Assembly: GCF_042677145.1 (NCBI RefSeq)
Contig: NZ_JBHTIT010000001.1
Span: forward strand, 806,001-870,000
Reading direction: 5' to 3'
Origin: Perlucidibaca wandonensis
GTDB lineage: Bacteria > Pseudomonadota > Gammaproteobacteria > Pseudomonadales > Moraxellaceae
DNA length: 64,000 nt
Positions within the stretch are counted from its first letter, which is position 1. Every line of letters begins with the position of its first letter. The translations under genes were made by a program, and so were the position numbers. The notes under the pieces are model-generated. The model made no database searches, was not told the origin of the DNA, and was given only the letters and a program-made list of their open reading frames with translations. Positions 44,163 to 52,679 of this stretch are shown here, piece by piece.

Positions 44163-45386
44163 ATGGCGGCATTTGATTACGTTGGTGTTGATCCTCAGGG
44201 AAAACGCCGTAAAGGGGTAATCGATGCCGACAATTTGCGTCATGCACGCTCGCTTTTACGTGAGCGCCAATTGGTGCCAATCTCAGTTAATAACGCCAGT
44301 GAAAAGCCCGCAGCTCAACAAGCGGGCATGTCGTTCTCATTCTTCAAGCCCAAACTCAGCGCCCAAGACCTAGCCTTAATCACCCGGCAAATTGCCACGC
44401 TCGTGCAGGCAGGCTTAACGCTCGATGATTCTTTGCGCTCAGTTGCTCAGCAATCAGAAAAAGCCACTGTTAAACGCCTACTCACCGCCGTGCGCTCGAA
44501 AGTCGTTGAGGGCTATACCTTGGCGCAAAGCCTAGCTGAATTTCCTCAAGCTTTTCCTTCGCTCTATCGCGCCACAGTTGCCGCCGGCGAGCGCGCGGGT
44601 CATTTGGACTTGGTGCTTAACCGCTTAGCCGACTACACCGAGTCGCGCTATGAGACACGGCGAAAAGTGCAGGGCGCATTAATTTATCCCGCTATTCTTA
44701 CGGTTTTATCGCTGCTGATCGTCATTGGCCTATTGACCTATGTGGTGCCAGACATCGTTAAAGTCTTTGATAATCAAGGCCAAGCATTGCCGATGATTAC
44801 GCAGCTGCTTATTGCCACCAGTGACTTTCTACGGGAGTCCTTGGGCACTCTGGTCTTAATCGGCATTGCTCTAAGTTATTTTGTCTATCGTCTACTGCAA
44901 AAGCCCGCCATGCGTTATCGCTGGCATGCCTTCATGTTGCGGCTACCGGTGGCGGGAAAACTCATTCGTGATTCGCAAGCCTCGCGATTTGTCAGCACCT
45001 TAGCCATCCTTACCCGCAGCGGCGTGCCATTGGTCGATGCCTTGCGCATTGCGGCCGAAGTCGTTGATAACTTGCCGATGCGCGAGGCGGTGTCCTCTGC
45101 AGCTGATCGCGTCACTGAAGGTGGCCGCTTGGCACCAGCCATTGAGCAGGCCAAACTGTTTCCGCCGATGATGACCAATATGATTGCTAGCGGCGAGGCC
45201 AGTGGCGAGTTAGATGAAATGTTGATGCGAACTGGGCAAATGCAAGAACGTGCGTTAACCGGCAGCATTAGTACGCTTGTGGGCTTATTTGAGCCCATGA
45301 TGTTGTTGATGATGGCCGGCGTTGTGCTGGTGATTGTCTTAGCCATCATGCTGCCGATTGTGCAGATGAATAATTTAGTGAACTAG
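44163..45386 (+). CDS. gspF: Type II secretion inner-membrane protein GspF
   Basis: Polytopic platform protein (407 aa) with the duplicated T2SSF domain. The first copy begins ALITRQIATLVQAGLTLDDSL and the second SRFVSTLAILTRSGVPLVDAL, each followed by a membrane helix. The final helix is MMLLMMAGVVLVIVLAIMLP. It couples GspE to the pseudopilus. Separated from gspE by 3 nt. Confidence 0.95.
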   Translation: MAAFDYVGVDPQGKRRKGVIDADNLRHARSLLRERQLVPISVNNASEKPAAQQAGMSFSFFKPKLSAQDLALITRQIATLVQAGLTLDDSLRSVAQQSEKATVKRLLTAVRSKVVEGYTLAQSLAEFPQAFPSLYRATVAAGERAGHLDLVLNRLADYTESRYETRRKVQGALIYPAILTVLSLLIVIGLLTYVVPDIVKVFDNQGQALPMITQLLIATSDFLRESLGTLVLIGIALSYFVYRLLQKPAMRYRWHAFMLRLPVAGKLIRDSQASRFVSTLAILTRSGVPLVDALRIAAEVVDNLPMREAVSSAADRVTEGGRLAPAIEQAKLFPPMMTNMIASGEASGELDEMLMRTGQMQERALTGSISTLVGLFEPMMLLMMAGVVLVIVLAIMLPIVQMNNLVN

Positions 45387-45396
45387 TGGAGTGAAT

Positions 45397-45822
45397 ATGC
45401 GAGCTCGTCGATTTTCCGCCCAAGCCGGCTTTACCCTGATTGAAGTCATGGTGGTGGTTGCCATTATTGGCATTCTGGCACTGATTATTGTTCCCAATGT
45501 TGTTGGTAAAGATGACCAAGCACGCGTGACATCGACTAAGGCCAGTTTAAGTGCTGTGGCCAACGCGCTAGAGCTTTATAAGCTCGACAACTATCGCTAC
45601 CCAAGCACCGAAGCCGGTTTAGAGGCCTTGGTCACGCGCTCACCAGAAGCGCGCATATTTCCCGATGGCGGCTACCTTCGCCGTTCGCCTGTCGACTCAT
45701 GGGATAACGCCCTGCAGTATGTTTCGCCTGGCAGTGATGGTAAGCCATACGACTTGCTCTCTTTAGGCGCCGATAACGCCGAAGGTGGCGAAGGCTACGC
45801 CGCGGACATTTATTTCGAATGA
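45397..45822 (+). CDS. gspG: Type II secretion major pseudopilin GspG
   Basis: Main subunit of the secretion pseudopilus (141 aa). Prepilin peptidase cleaves in QAG-FTLIEVMVVVAI, with Glu at +5. The C-terminal part has SWDNALQYVSPG and the calcium loop DLLSLGADNAEGGEG. ATG 45397 has a GGAG 5 nt before it; a GTG at 45391 overlaps that SD. It ends with ATGA shared with gspH. Confidence 0.95.
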   Translation: MRARRFSAQAGFTLIEVMVVVAIIGILALIIVPNVVGKDDQARVTSTKASLSAVANALELYKLDNYRYPSTEAGLEALVTRSPEARIFPDGGYLRRSPVDSWDNALQYVSPGSDGKPYDLLSLGADNAEGGEGYAADIYFE

Positions 45823-46391
45823 GATTATTGGCGCGCCCAAAGCAATCAGGCTTCACCTTAATTGAGGTGCTGCTGGTCATCGTCTTGATGGCCGTGCTGA
45901 TGGGTGTCGCCGTGGTGAGCTTAAATCCCTCAGATCCATCCCGCCGCGTGCAACAAGAGCGTGAGCGCTTGCAGGCTAAAATTGGTTACGCGCGCCTGCT
46001 CGCGGAAACTGATCAAATGGAAGTTGGCTTGCAACTCTTGCCTGAGGGTTATCGCTTCTTGCGCTTCGATAAAATGCGCCAGCAATGGTATGCCATCGAC
46101 AATGACCCAGCCTTAAAACCGCAAGAAACACTCGGCATTGCCTATTCGTGGCGCGATGCTGGTGTGGCGCAAAGCATTGCTAGCACTGAGCCCAAAGAAG
46201 GTGCAGTGGAGCCCGATATGCTGCTGCTATCTAGCGGCGAGGCCACGCCAGGTGAATTGAGCATTCGTTCTCGCGATGACGCACGCGTTGAGCCACTAAA
46301 GCTATTGATTAACGACCTAGGCGACACACGCTACGTCGAAGATAAGCCAGCCGGTTTCGGAGAGGGCAGTGGCGCCTCAACTTACAACTAA
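45819..46391 (+). CDS. gspH: Type II secretion minor pseudopilin GspH
   Basis: Minor pseudopilin of the tip complex (190 aa). Short basic leader, cleavage at QSG-FTLIEVLLVIVL, Glu at +5, then a beta-rich periplasmic domain. It overlaps gspG by 4 nt and gspI by 23 nt. Assigned H by order between G and I and by length. Confidence 0.88.
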   Translation: MRLLARPKQSGFTLIEVLLVIVLMAVLMGVAVVSLNPSDPSRRVQQERERLQAKIGYARLLAETDQMEVGLQLLPEGYRFLRFDKMRQQWYAIDNDPALKPQETLGIAYSWRDAGVAQSIASTEPKEGAVEPDMLLLSSGEATPGELSIRSRDDARVEPLKLLINDLGDTRYVEDKPAGFGEGSGASTYN

Positions 46392-46779
46392 ATCACTGCG
46401 CACGCGCGGCTTTACCCTGATCGAAGTCTTAGTGGCAATGGCTATTTTTGGCATTGTCGCACTCACGCTACTAACGCAAACCCGAGAGCAAACTCGCCAA
46501 GCCGGCAGCCTTGAAGATCGTTTAATTGCGCACTGGGTCGCTACCAACACGCTCACAGATTTACAAAGTGTTGGACAACTACCCGATCTCGGCAACTCTG
46601 AGACCAACACCGTGATGGCTGGTCGTGATTGGCTAATCAGCATGAGGGCAGGCAAAACCCCAAGCCCTGATGTGCGCAGCATGGAAGTCAAAGTCAGCAG
46701 TTACGACCCAATTAGCGGTGAAAGTGGCTCACCACTAGTCAATGTTGTTGGCTTTATCGGGCGCTTTAATAATGGTTAG
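46369..46779 (+). CDS. gspI: Type II secretion minor pseudopilin GspI
   Basis: Tip-complex pseudopilin (136 aa). Cleavage at TRG-FTLIEVLVAMAIFG with Glu +5. The NTLTDLQ block is typical of GspI. The start is GTG 46369, preceded by the purine-rich GGAGAGGG inside gspH. It overlaps the gspJ start by 8 nt. Confidence 0.9.
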   Translation: MAPQLTTKSLRTRGFTLIEVLVAMAIFGIVALTLLTQTREQTRQAGSLEDRLIAHWVATNTLTDLQSVGQLPDLGNSETNTVMAGRDWLISMRAGKTPSPDVRSMEVKVSSYDPISGESGSPLVNVVGFIGRFNNG

Positions 46780-47416
46780 AGTCCGAGCCGAGCGCGGTTT
46801 TACTCTAATCGAGCTACTAGTCGCCATTACTATCATGGCCTTGATCAGTGTCGGCGCTTTTGGTTTTTTAAGTGGCACCAGCCGCACTGCTGAGCGCCTC
46901 AATGACAAGCAAAAAGAGCTGTTATCACTTGAGCGCATGCAATCGGTTATTGCCAATGATTTAGCGCAATGGGTTGATCGGCCGATTCGTGATGAGCTCG
47001 GCGACTCGCTGCCGCCATTTGTACTGTCTGCCGATGGCGCACTAGAGTTCACCCGCCGTGGCCTAAGCAATCCGCTCGATAAGCCGCGCAGTGACATGCT
47101 GCGCGTGCGCTATGAAGTGCGCGGCAAGCAGCTATGGCGATTAACTTGGCTAACCTTGGATCGTATGCCCGGACTCAAGCCAATTGAGTCGCCATTGGGC
47201 CCGCAGCTAGAGAAACTGCGCTGGCGCGTACGCTCAAGTAATACCAGCCGCATTGAAGAGGTATGGCCACCAACTAGCTCAGGTGCTACTGGCATCAGTG
47301 GGGCTGTGCTTGATAAAGGCGCTCCTGCATTACTAAATCTCGAGCTCGATGTGCCGCCTTGGGGCGATATCCGTCGCATCTATTTATTACCGGATAACGA
47401 TAATGCGACCGGCTAA
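46772..47416 (+). CDS. gspJ: Type II secretion minor pseudopilin GspJ
   Basis: Tip-complex pseudopilin (214 aa). Cleavage at ERG-FTLIELLVAITIMA, Glu +5. The segment RLNDKQKELLSLERMQSVI after the helix and the YEVRGKQLWRLTW strand are GspJ-like. ATG 46772 gives the short leader expected of prepilins; the frame opens earlier at 46742 but that would insert a hydrophobic extension. It overlaps gspK by 14 nt. Confidence 0.9.
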   Translation: MVRVRAERGFTLIELLVAITIMALISVGAFGFLSGTSRTAERLNDKQKELLSLERMQSVIANDLAQWVDRPIRDELGDSLPPFVLSADGALEFTRRGLSNPLDKPRSDMLRVRYEVRGKQLWRLTWLTLDRMPGLKPIESPLGPQLEKLRWRVRSSNTSRIEEVWPPTSSGATGISGAVLDKGAPALLNLELDVPPWGDIRRIYLLPDNDNATG

Positions 47417-48428
47417 GTCAGTGCTAAAACAGCGTGGCGTAGCCTTACTGACCATGTTGCTCATTGCAGCCTTGGCCACCGTACTGGTTACGACAATTAT
47501 TGAACGCCAAGCCCGCGTTCAACGCGAATTAGCCGGTGAGCTACAGCTCGATCAAGTGGCTCAGTACAATCATGGCGCGGCGCTTTTTGCTATGGCGGCC
47601 TTACGCGAAGATGGCCGCAAGGGCATGTTAGTTGATCATCCTGGTGAAGATTGGGCGCAACCCTTTCCACCATTTCCGGTACCTGGCGGTGTGATTTTGC
47701 CAGCACTAAGCGATGCTCAAGCCCGCTTCAACCTCAATAGCCTAGTCACCGCCGGCAGTGTTAATCAGTCAGCGCTATTCTTTTTTCGCCGCTTATTGAG
47801 CCAGTTACTTCTGCCGCCAGAGCTGGCCGATAGTCTTGTGGATTGGCTAGACACCGACTCCCAGCCATTCTCAGCAGCAGGTGCAGAAGATGATTACTAC
47901 CTTCGCTTAGATGTGCCGTATCGATCCGCCAATCGCGCACTAAGCACCTTTGATGAGCTACGCTTGGTGCGTGGCTATAATCGTGAATCGCTGCGTACGC
48001 TATCGAGCTATGTCACGGTGCTGCCCACTGCAGCGACGAAAATGAATGTGAACTTTATTTCGCCGGGCATTCTGGAGGCCCTAGTGCCTGGCTTGGCACC
48101 AGCATCCGCGGTTGAACTATTGCAGCAACGGCCCACTGAGGGCTGGAAATCTTTAGCAGAGTTTCTCGACAATCCCGTGTTTAATGGCGTCAGCAATGAT
48201 GTACGTGCTGCACTAACGGCGTTGCTCGATGTTCGCTCGCGCTATTTCGAGCTCTATACGCGAGTACGCTTTGGTGATCGAGAACGGCTACAATGGACGT
48301 TGATTGCACGGCGCACATCGCGCTTACTTGATGTTATTGCTGTGGAACGCAACCCATCATGGATTCCAGATATTGAGCCACCCCCAGAAAACAGCGGTGA
48401 GCTGACAGAAGAAGAGGATGCTCCTTAA
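47403..48428 (+). CDS. gspK: Type II secretion minor pseudopilin GspK
   Basis: Largest pseudopilin, capping the tip (341 aa). Leader then KQRG-VALLTMLLIAALATVL. It lacks Glu at +5, which is normal for GspK. The periplasmic region includes LVDWLDTDSQPFSAAGAEDDYY, a calcium-binding segment of the family. ATG 47403 is chosen because it yields a 12-residue leader. One base overlaps gspL (TAATG). Confidence 0.9.
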   Translation: MRPAKSVLKQRGVALLTMLLIAALATVLVTTIIERQARVQRELAGELQLDQVAQYNHGAALFAMAALREDGRKGMLVDHPGEDWAQPFPPFPVPGGVILPALSDAQARFNLNSLVTAGSVNQSALFFFRRLLSQLLLPPELADSLVDWLDTDSQPFSAAGAEDDYYLRLDVPYRSANRALSTFDELRLVRGYNRESLRTLSSYVTVLPTAATKMNVNFISPGILEALVPGLAPASAVELLQQRPTEGWKSLAEFLDNPVFNGVSNDVRAALTALLDVRSRYFELYTRVRFGDRERLQWTLIARRTSRLLDVIAVERNPSWIPDIEPPPENSGELTEEEDAP

Positions 48429-49636
48429 TGGAAAGGCTGTTTTTACGACTCCCTACGCTAAATAGCGGTGACATCACGGCAGTATCTTATGCTGAAGGCC
48501 AGTGGCAACGTTTGGGCACTTGGCAAAGTATTGATGCCATTGCCGAAGAGCTTTTAGCCAACGCCGATGTGCCCGTGGTTTTAGTAACCCCCGTCGGCAT
48601 TGATATCGCTCTGGTCATTGAGGCTAGTGCGCGCCAACGCAAAGAGGCGGGCATTGGTTTGGTGGCATTGGCCGAAGAGCAGCTTGGCGAGGATTTCGAG
48701 CGCTTGCAGTGGTCGTTGACTGATCTCGACGAAGGTACTGTGCTCGCTCGCGGCATTAGCTTGAGCTATATGCAGCATTGGCTACAGGCATTTGACGCGC
48801 TTGGCATACGCCCAGTCGCTGCTATTCCAGAGGCCTCACTGCTGCAAAGCGATAGCGAGCATTGGCTTTGGTATCCAGTGGGCGCGGAAGTTTATTTGCA
48901 GGCCCAGCCCGGTGAAGCAGCATTGGTTGCCGAAAGCGATGCTGCCATGGTGCTAGATCAATTACTCAGCCAGCGTAATGGCAGTGCTGCGCCTGTGCGT
49001 CTGCGTTACCCGCAAGGTACGAGCTTGCCGCCATTGCCCGAGCGTATCAGTCCGTCGCCTGCACCTTGGCAGGATTGGGCAGATTTAATTAAGCAACAAG
49101 CTACAGCGCGCTGGGCTACGCATCCGCAAAACTGGCTCACTGGCGCTTTAGCCCCGCAGTCGAAATACCCTTGGTCGCCACGCTGGAAATGGGCGATTGC
49201 TATGTTGGTTGTGGCCTCGCTGGCAATGATCGCCGGTGATCGTTTTATGGCCTATAAGCTTAGTAGCGAGGCGACGCTAGCCCGCGCTGAAGCAGAGCAA
49301 AACTATCGCCAATACTTTCCAGAAGAGCGCCGTATCACAAACTTGGCTCGTCAATTTTCAGCACGCCAAGCCGCTGGCAATACGCTAGCACCTGAGGTGG
49401 TACTGCAACTAATGGCTCAAACAGCGCCATCAGCCGATTGGCAGATTAAGCAGTTTGATTATCGTGACAATGTGCCTGCTCGCATCGATGTTGCCGGTGG
49501 CGTGCTTGATGAAATCAATGGTTGGTCGCAAGCCCTAGAAGCTCAAGGCGTGTCAGTAAAGGTCGAAAATGCACGTTTAGATAATGGCGTTGCGCAAGCG
49601 ACGCTGCATGTGGCTAGCATGGGAGCTAAGCGCTAA
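48428..49636 (+). CDS. gspL: Type II secretion protein GspL
   Basis: Bitopic inner-membrane protein (402 aa) linking GspE to the periplasmic parts. It has an actin-like cytoplasmic domain (residues about 1-250), one membrane helix (WAIAMLVVASLAMIAG) and a ferredoxin-like periplasmic domain. Sequence conservation is low, as usual, but gene order, topology and length agree. 1-nt overlaps on both sides. Confidence 0.9.
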   Translation: MERLFLRLPTLNSGDITAVSYAEGQWQRLGTWQSIDAIAEELLANADVPVVLVTPVGIDIALVIEASARQRKEAGIGLVALAEEQLGEDFERLQWSLTDLDEGTVLARGISLSYMQHWLQAFDALGIRPVAAIPEASLLQSDSEHWLWYPVGAEVYLQAQPGEAALVAESDAAMVLDQLLSQRNGSAAPVRLRYPQGTSLPPLPERISPSPAPWQDWADLIKQQATARWATHPQNWLTGALAPQSKYPWSPRWKWAIAMLVVASLAMIAGDRFMAYKLSSEATLARAEAEQNYRQYFPEERRITNLARQFSARQAAGNTLAPEVVLQLMAQTAPSADWQIKQFDYRDNVPARIDVAGGVLDEINGWSQALEAQGVSVKVENARLDNGVAQATLHVASMGAKR

Positions 49637-50127
49637 TGTCAGTTATTTCAGAGCGCATCAATAATGCCTTAGCGCCAGCACAAGACTATTGGCAGGGCAT
49701 GCCTGAGAAGGATCGCCGCGCCCTAAGTCTGCTGGCCGCGATTTTACTGCCAGTGATCGTGATCTGGGGCGGCATTATGCCGGCGAAACAGGCGTTAAAC
49801 TCGGCACAGCTTGAGCGACAAGAGGCCGTCTCCCTAGCATCGGCTATTCGCAATGAAGGTCCGCGCTTGCGTGGCGGTTCCAGTGAGCGTGTTCCTGCCA
49901 ATGAGTTGGCGCAGCGTGTACAAGCCTTGGCGGCAAGCCAAACTATCACCCTAGCTCGCTTGGAGTCTGACCCTTCGGGCGTTCGTGTTGCCATGAATAA
50001 TGCCAGCGTTATTCAGCTCACTTTGTTTTTGCAGCAATGCCGTGCACAGGGCATTTCAGTGAAAGAGGTGGTGATAAATCCAGGAGCTGACGGCGCCAGC
50101 CAAGTTCGCGTTAGATTGAGCGTGTAA
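49636..50127 (+). CDS. gspM: Type II secretion protein GspM
   Basis: Small bitopic partner of GspL (163 aa). It has a short cytoplasmic end (NALAPAQDYWQGMPEKDRRAL), a single helix (LLAAILLPVIVIWGGIM) and a periplasmic ferredoxin-like domain. It is the last gene of the operon; no gspN follows. A strong terminator lies 64 nt downstream. Confidence 0.9.
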   Translation: MSVISERINNALAPAQDYWQGMPEKDRRALSLLAAILLPVIVIWGGIMPAKQALNSAQLERQEAVSLASAIRNEGPRLRGGSSERVPANELAQRVQALAASQTITLARLESDPSGVRVAMNNASVIQLTLFLQQCRAQGISVKEVVINPGADGASQVRVRLSV

Positions 50128-50191
50128 GTTACTGTTAATAAAAGATTTAAAAGGCTTAAAAGAAGCTTAGGTTTCGTAAAAATCAGGCAAT

Positions 50192-50219
50192 AAAAAAGCG
50201 GCTTAAAAGCCGCTTTTTT
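50192..50219. terminator. Strong bidirectional terminator between gspM and ETF-QO
   Basis: AAAAAAGCGGCTT pairs with AAGCCGCTTTTTT around a tiny loop, giving A-run, GC stem and T-run in both directions. It terminates the gsp operon and the convergent ETF-QO gene. Confidence 0.92.
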
Positions 50220-50230
50220 ACATCTACAAT

Positions 50231-51883
50231 TTACATATTTGGGTAGTTTGGACCACCGCCACCTTCTGGAACGACCCAGTTGATGTTTTGTGCAGGATCT
50301 TTAATGTCGCAGGTTTTGCAATGCACACAGTTTTGCGCATTGATTTGGAACTGCTTTTCACCCTCTTTAACGACAATCTCATAGACGCCAGCAGGGCAGT
50401 AGCGCTGTGCAGGTTCGTCATAGAGCTTGAGGTTTTGCTTCAGCGGGATGCTGGCATCGCCCAGTGTTAAATGCACCGGCTGGTCTTCTTCGTGGTTGGT
50501 GTTAGAGATAAACACCGACGAGAGCTTATCGAAGCTGATTTTGCCATCAGGCTTCGGATAAGCAATCGGTTGATGGAAAGAAGCCAAATCCAGTGTTTTG
50601 TAATCTGGTGTGGTGTCATGGATGTTGAATGGCAGTTTGCCATCGAACAGGTTTTGTTCGACAAAGTTGTACGCCGCACCCATTAACGTGCCCATACGAT
50701 GCATGGCGGCGCCAAAGTTGCGTGACTTGTACATCTCTTCGTAGAGCCATGAGGCTTCGAACTTGTCGATATATTCGGTGACTTCATCGCCACCAGTACG
50801 GCCGGCTTTCAGTGCATCGAAGATGCCTTCAGCAGCAAGCATGCCCGACTTCATTGCGGTGTGGCTCCCTTTGATCTTGGAGAAGTTCAAGAAGCCCGCG
50901 TCATCACCAATGAGCAAACCACCTGGGAAAGTCAGCTTAGGCAGTGAGTTCAAGCCGCCTTTAACTACAGCGCGCGCGCCGTAAGAAATGCGTTTGCCGC
51001 CTTCAAGGTATTTTTTCAGCACAGGGTGGTGTTTCAGGCGCTGCATCTCATCAAATGGCGAGACATAGGGGTTGCTATAAGACAGGTCGGTGATCAGGCC
51101 AAGCGAGACTTGATTGTCTTCGGCGTGATACAGCCACCAGCCGCCCGTTGAGCCAGACTCGCTGAGTGGCCAACCAGCGCCGTGCATGACCAAGCCGGCT
51201 TCATGCTTGGCAGGATCAATTTCCCACAGCTCTTTAATGCCTAAACCGTAGTGTTGTGGGTCGGCATCTTGGTCAAGCTTGAAGTGGTTGATGAGCATTT
51301 TGCCCAAGTGACCACGGCAGCCTTCGGCAAACAGTGTGTATTTAGCTAATAGCTCATAGCCTGGGGTGTACGAACCTTTGTGCTCGCCGTTCTTGCCAAC
51401 GCCCATATCGCCAGTAGCGATACCTTTGACAGCGCCTTTTTCATCATAAAGCACTTCGGCAGCAGCAAAGCCAGGGAATAAATTCACTTCCAGTTCTTCA
51501 GCTTTTTCGGCCAACCAACGCACGACATTGCCAAGGCTAACGATGTAGTTGCCTTCGTTATGCATGGGCTTAGGAATGGCCCAGCCCGGCGTTAAAATAG
51601 CTTTCTCTGGGCTGATTAAGAAGTGCACTTCATCTCGGGTGACTTCGGTTTTCAGCGGTGCGCCTTCTTCTTTCCAGTTTGGAAAGAGTTCATTCATGGC
51701 ACGTGGTTCAATGACGGCGCCGGACAGGATATGAGCACCGAACTCGGAACCTTTTTCCACGACGCAGACAGAAATTTCGTGGCCGCTCTCAATACTGAGT
51801 TGGCGCAAACGGATAGCGGCGGACAAGCCAGCTGGGCCGCCACCTACGATGACGACATCAAATTCCATCGCTTCTCTTTCCAC
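50231..51883 (-). CDS. Electron transfer flavoprotein-ubiquinone oxidoreductase
   Basis: Inner-membrane-associated FAD and 4Fe-4S enzyme (550 aa) passing electrons from reduced ETF (fatty and amino acid oxidation) to ubiquinone. The FAD site is VVIVGGGPAGLSAA. The cluster cysteines lie in YCPAGVYE and NCVHCKTCDIKDP. The start is GTG 51883: AGGAG lies exactly 6 nt before it and the resulting MEREAMEFD matches the Pseudomonas N-terminus; ATG 51868 is internal. The partner genes etfAB are not in the window. Confidence 0.95.
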   Translation of the reverse strand: MEREAMEFDVVIVGGGPAGLSAAIRLRQLSIESGHEISVCVVEKGSEFGAHILSGAVIEPRAMNELFPNWKEEGAPLKTEVTRDEVHFLISPEKAILTPGWAIPKPMHNEGNYIVSLGNVVRWLAEKAEELEVNLFPGFAAAEVLYDEKGAVKGIATGDMGVGKNGEHKGSYTPGYELLAKYTLFAEGCRGHLGKMLINHFKLDQDADPQHYGLGIKELWEIDPAKHEAGLVMHGAGWPLSESGSTGGWWLYHAEDNQVSLGLITDLSYSNPYVSPFDEMQRLKHHPVLKKYLEGGKRISYGARAVVKGGLNSLPKLTFPGGLLIGDDAGFLNFSKIKGSHTAMKSGMLAAEGIFDALKAGRTGGDEVTEYIDKFEASWLYEEMYKSRNFGAAMHRMGTLMGAAYNFVEQNLFDGKLPFNIHDTTPDYKTLDLASFHQPIAYPKPDGKISFDKLSSVFISNTNHEEDQPVHLTLGDASIPLKQNLKLYDEPAQRYCPAGVYEIVVKEGEKQFQINAQNCVHCKTCDIKDPAQNINWVVPEGGGGPNYPNM

Positions 51884-51963
51884 GATGTTCTCCTTGCAAT
51901 GAACCCATAACGGGAAAAATAAATCGCGAGCTGTAGACTTAACTCACCTAACAAAACCCATCT

Positions 51964-51992
51964 AGTATAAAAGCCGAGGCAAATCAGGCCAA
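51964..51992 (-). promoter_or_regulatory. Sigma-70 promoter for ETF-QO
   Basis: On the minus strand: TTGGCC (51992-51987), 17-nt spacer, TATACT (51969-51964), about 80 nt before the GTG start. Confidence 0.5.
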
Positions 51993-52061
51993 GTAATTGC
52001 CACACAAATAAGCAGGTTTTGTCTGATTTCTGTGTAATCTAGGCTGAAAATAGAGGTATTT

Positions 52062-52664
52062 ATGCACAATAACGAAAAGCCACCGAGCGACAGCAAAATT
52101 TTAAGCAATCCTCTAGCCATCGCTGATCAAATTGGCACTGGTGGTGGCAAGAGCAAGCTGCCGCCAATTCACCTGTGGAATCCGCCATTTTGCGGCGATA
52201 TCGACATGGAAATTCGCCGCAATGGCGATTGGTTTTACCAAGGTTCGCGTATCCAGCGCCCGGCCTTGGTGCGGCTATTTAGCACAGTCATGCGGCGCGA
52301 AGATGACGATGCTTATTATCTGGTAACGCCCGTTGAGAAGGTGCGTATCCGCGTTGAGGATGCGCCGCTGTTTGTCGTGGCGTTAGAGGTTTTAAACGAG
52401 GAAGGTGGTCAATCCTTGCAGTTTACGACGAGTACTAATGATGTCGTGATTGCCAGCGCTGAGCATCCAATTACCGTAGTGCATGGCGACGATGGCCCTG
52501 TGCCATATGTGCATGTGCGCGACCGTTTGACGGCGATGATTAGCCGGCCGGTGTATTACGAATTGGTGGCGCTGGGGCATGAGGTTGCTGAGAGCGGTGA
52601 TGCCGCCCAGCACACGTTAAACGTAACGAGTGCTGGGGTCGACTTCAGCCTAGGCAAGTTTTAA
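52062..52664 (+). CDS. DUF1285 family protein
   Basis: A 200-aa soluble protein of the DUF1285 family, common in proteobacteria and of unknown function. The conserved run includes PPIHLWNPPFCGDIDMEIR, GDWFYQGSRIQRPALVRLFS and YYLVTPVEKVRIRVEDAPL. It is all-beta in appearance with no signal peptide. SD AGAGG precedes ATG 52062. It converges on rapA with 15 nt between stops. Confidence 0.88.
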   Translation: MHNNEKPPSDSKILSNPLAIADQIGTGGGKSKLPPIHLWNPPFCGDIDMEIRRNGDWFYQGSRIQRPALVRLFSTVMRREDDDAYYLVTPVEKVRIRVEDAPLFVVALEVLNEEGGQSLQFTTSTNDVVIASAEHPITVVHGDDGPVPYVHVRDRLTAMISRPVYYELVALGHEVAESGDAAQHTLNVTSAGVDFSLGKF

Positions 52665-52679
52665 CAAGAGGCGGCCGCG

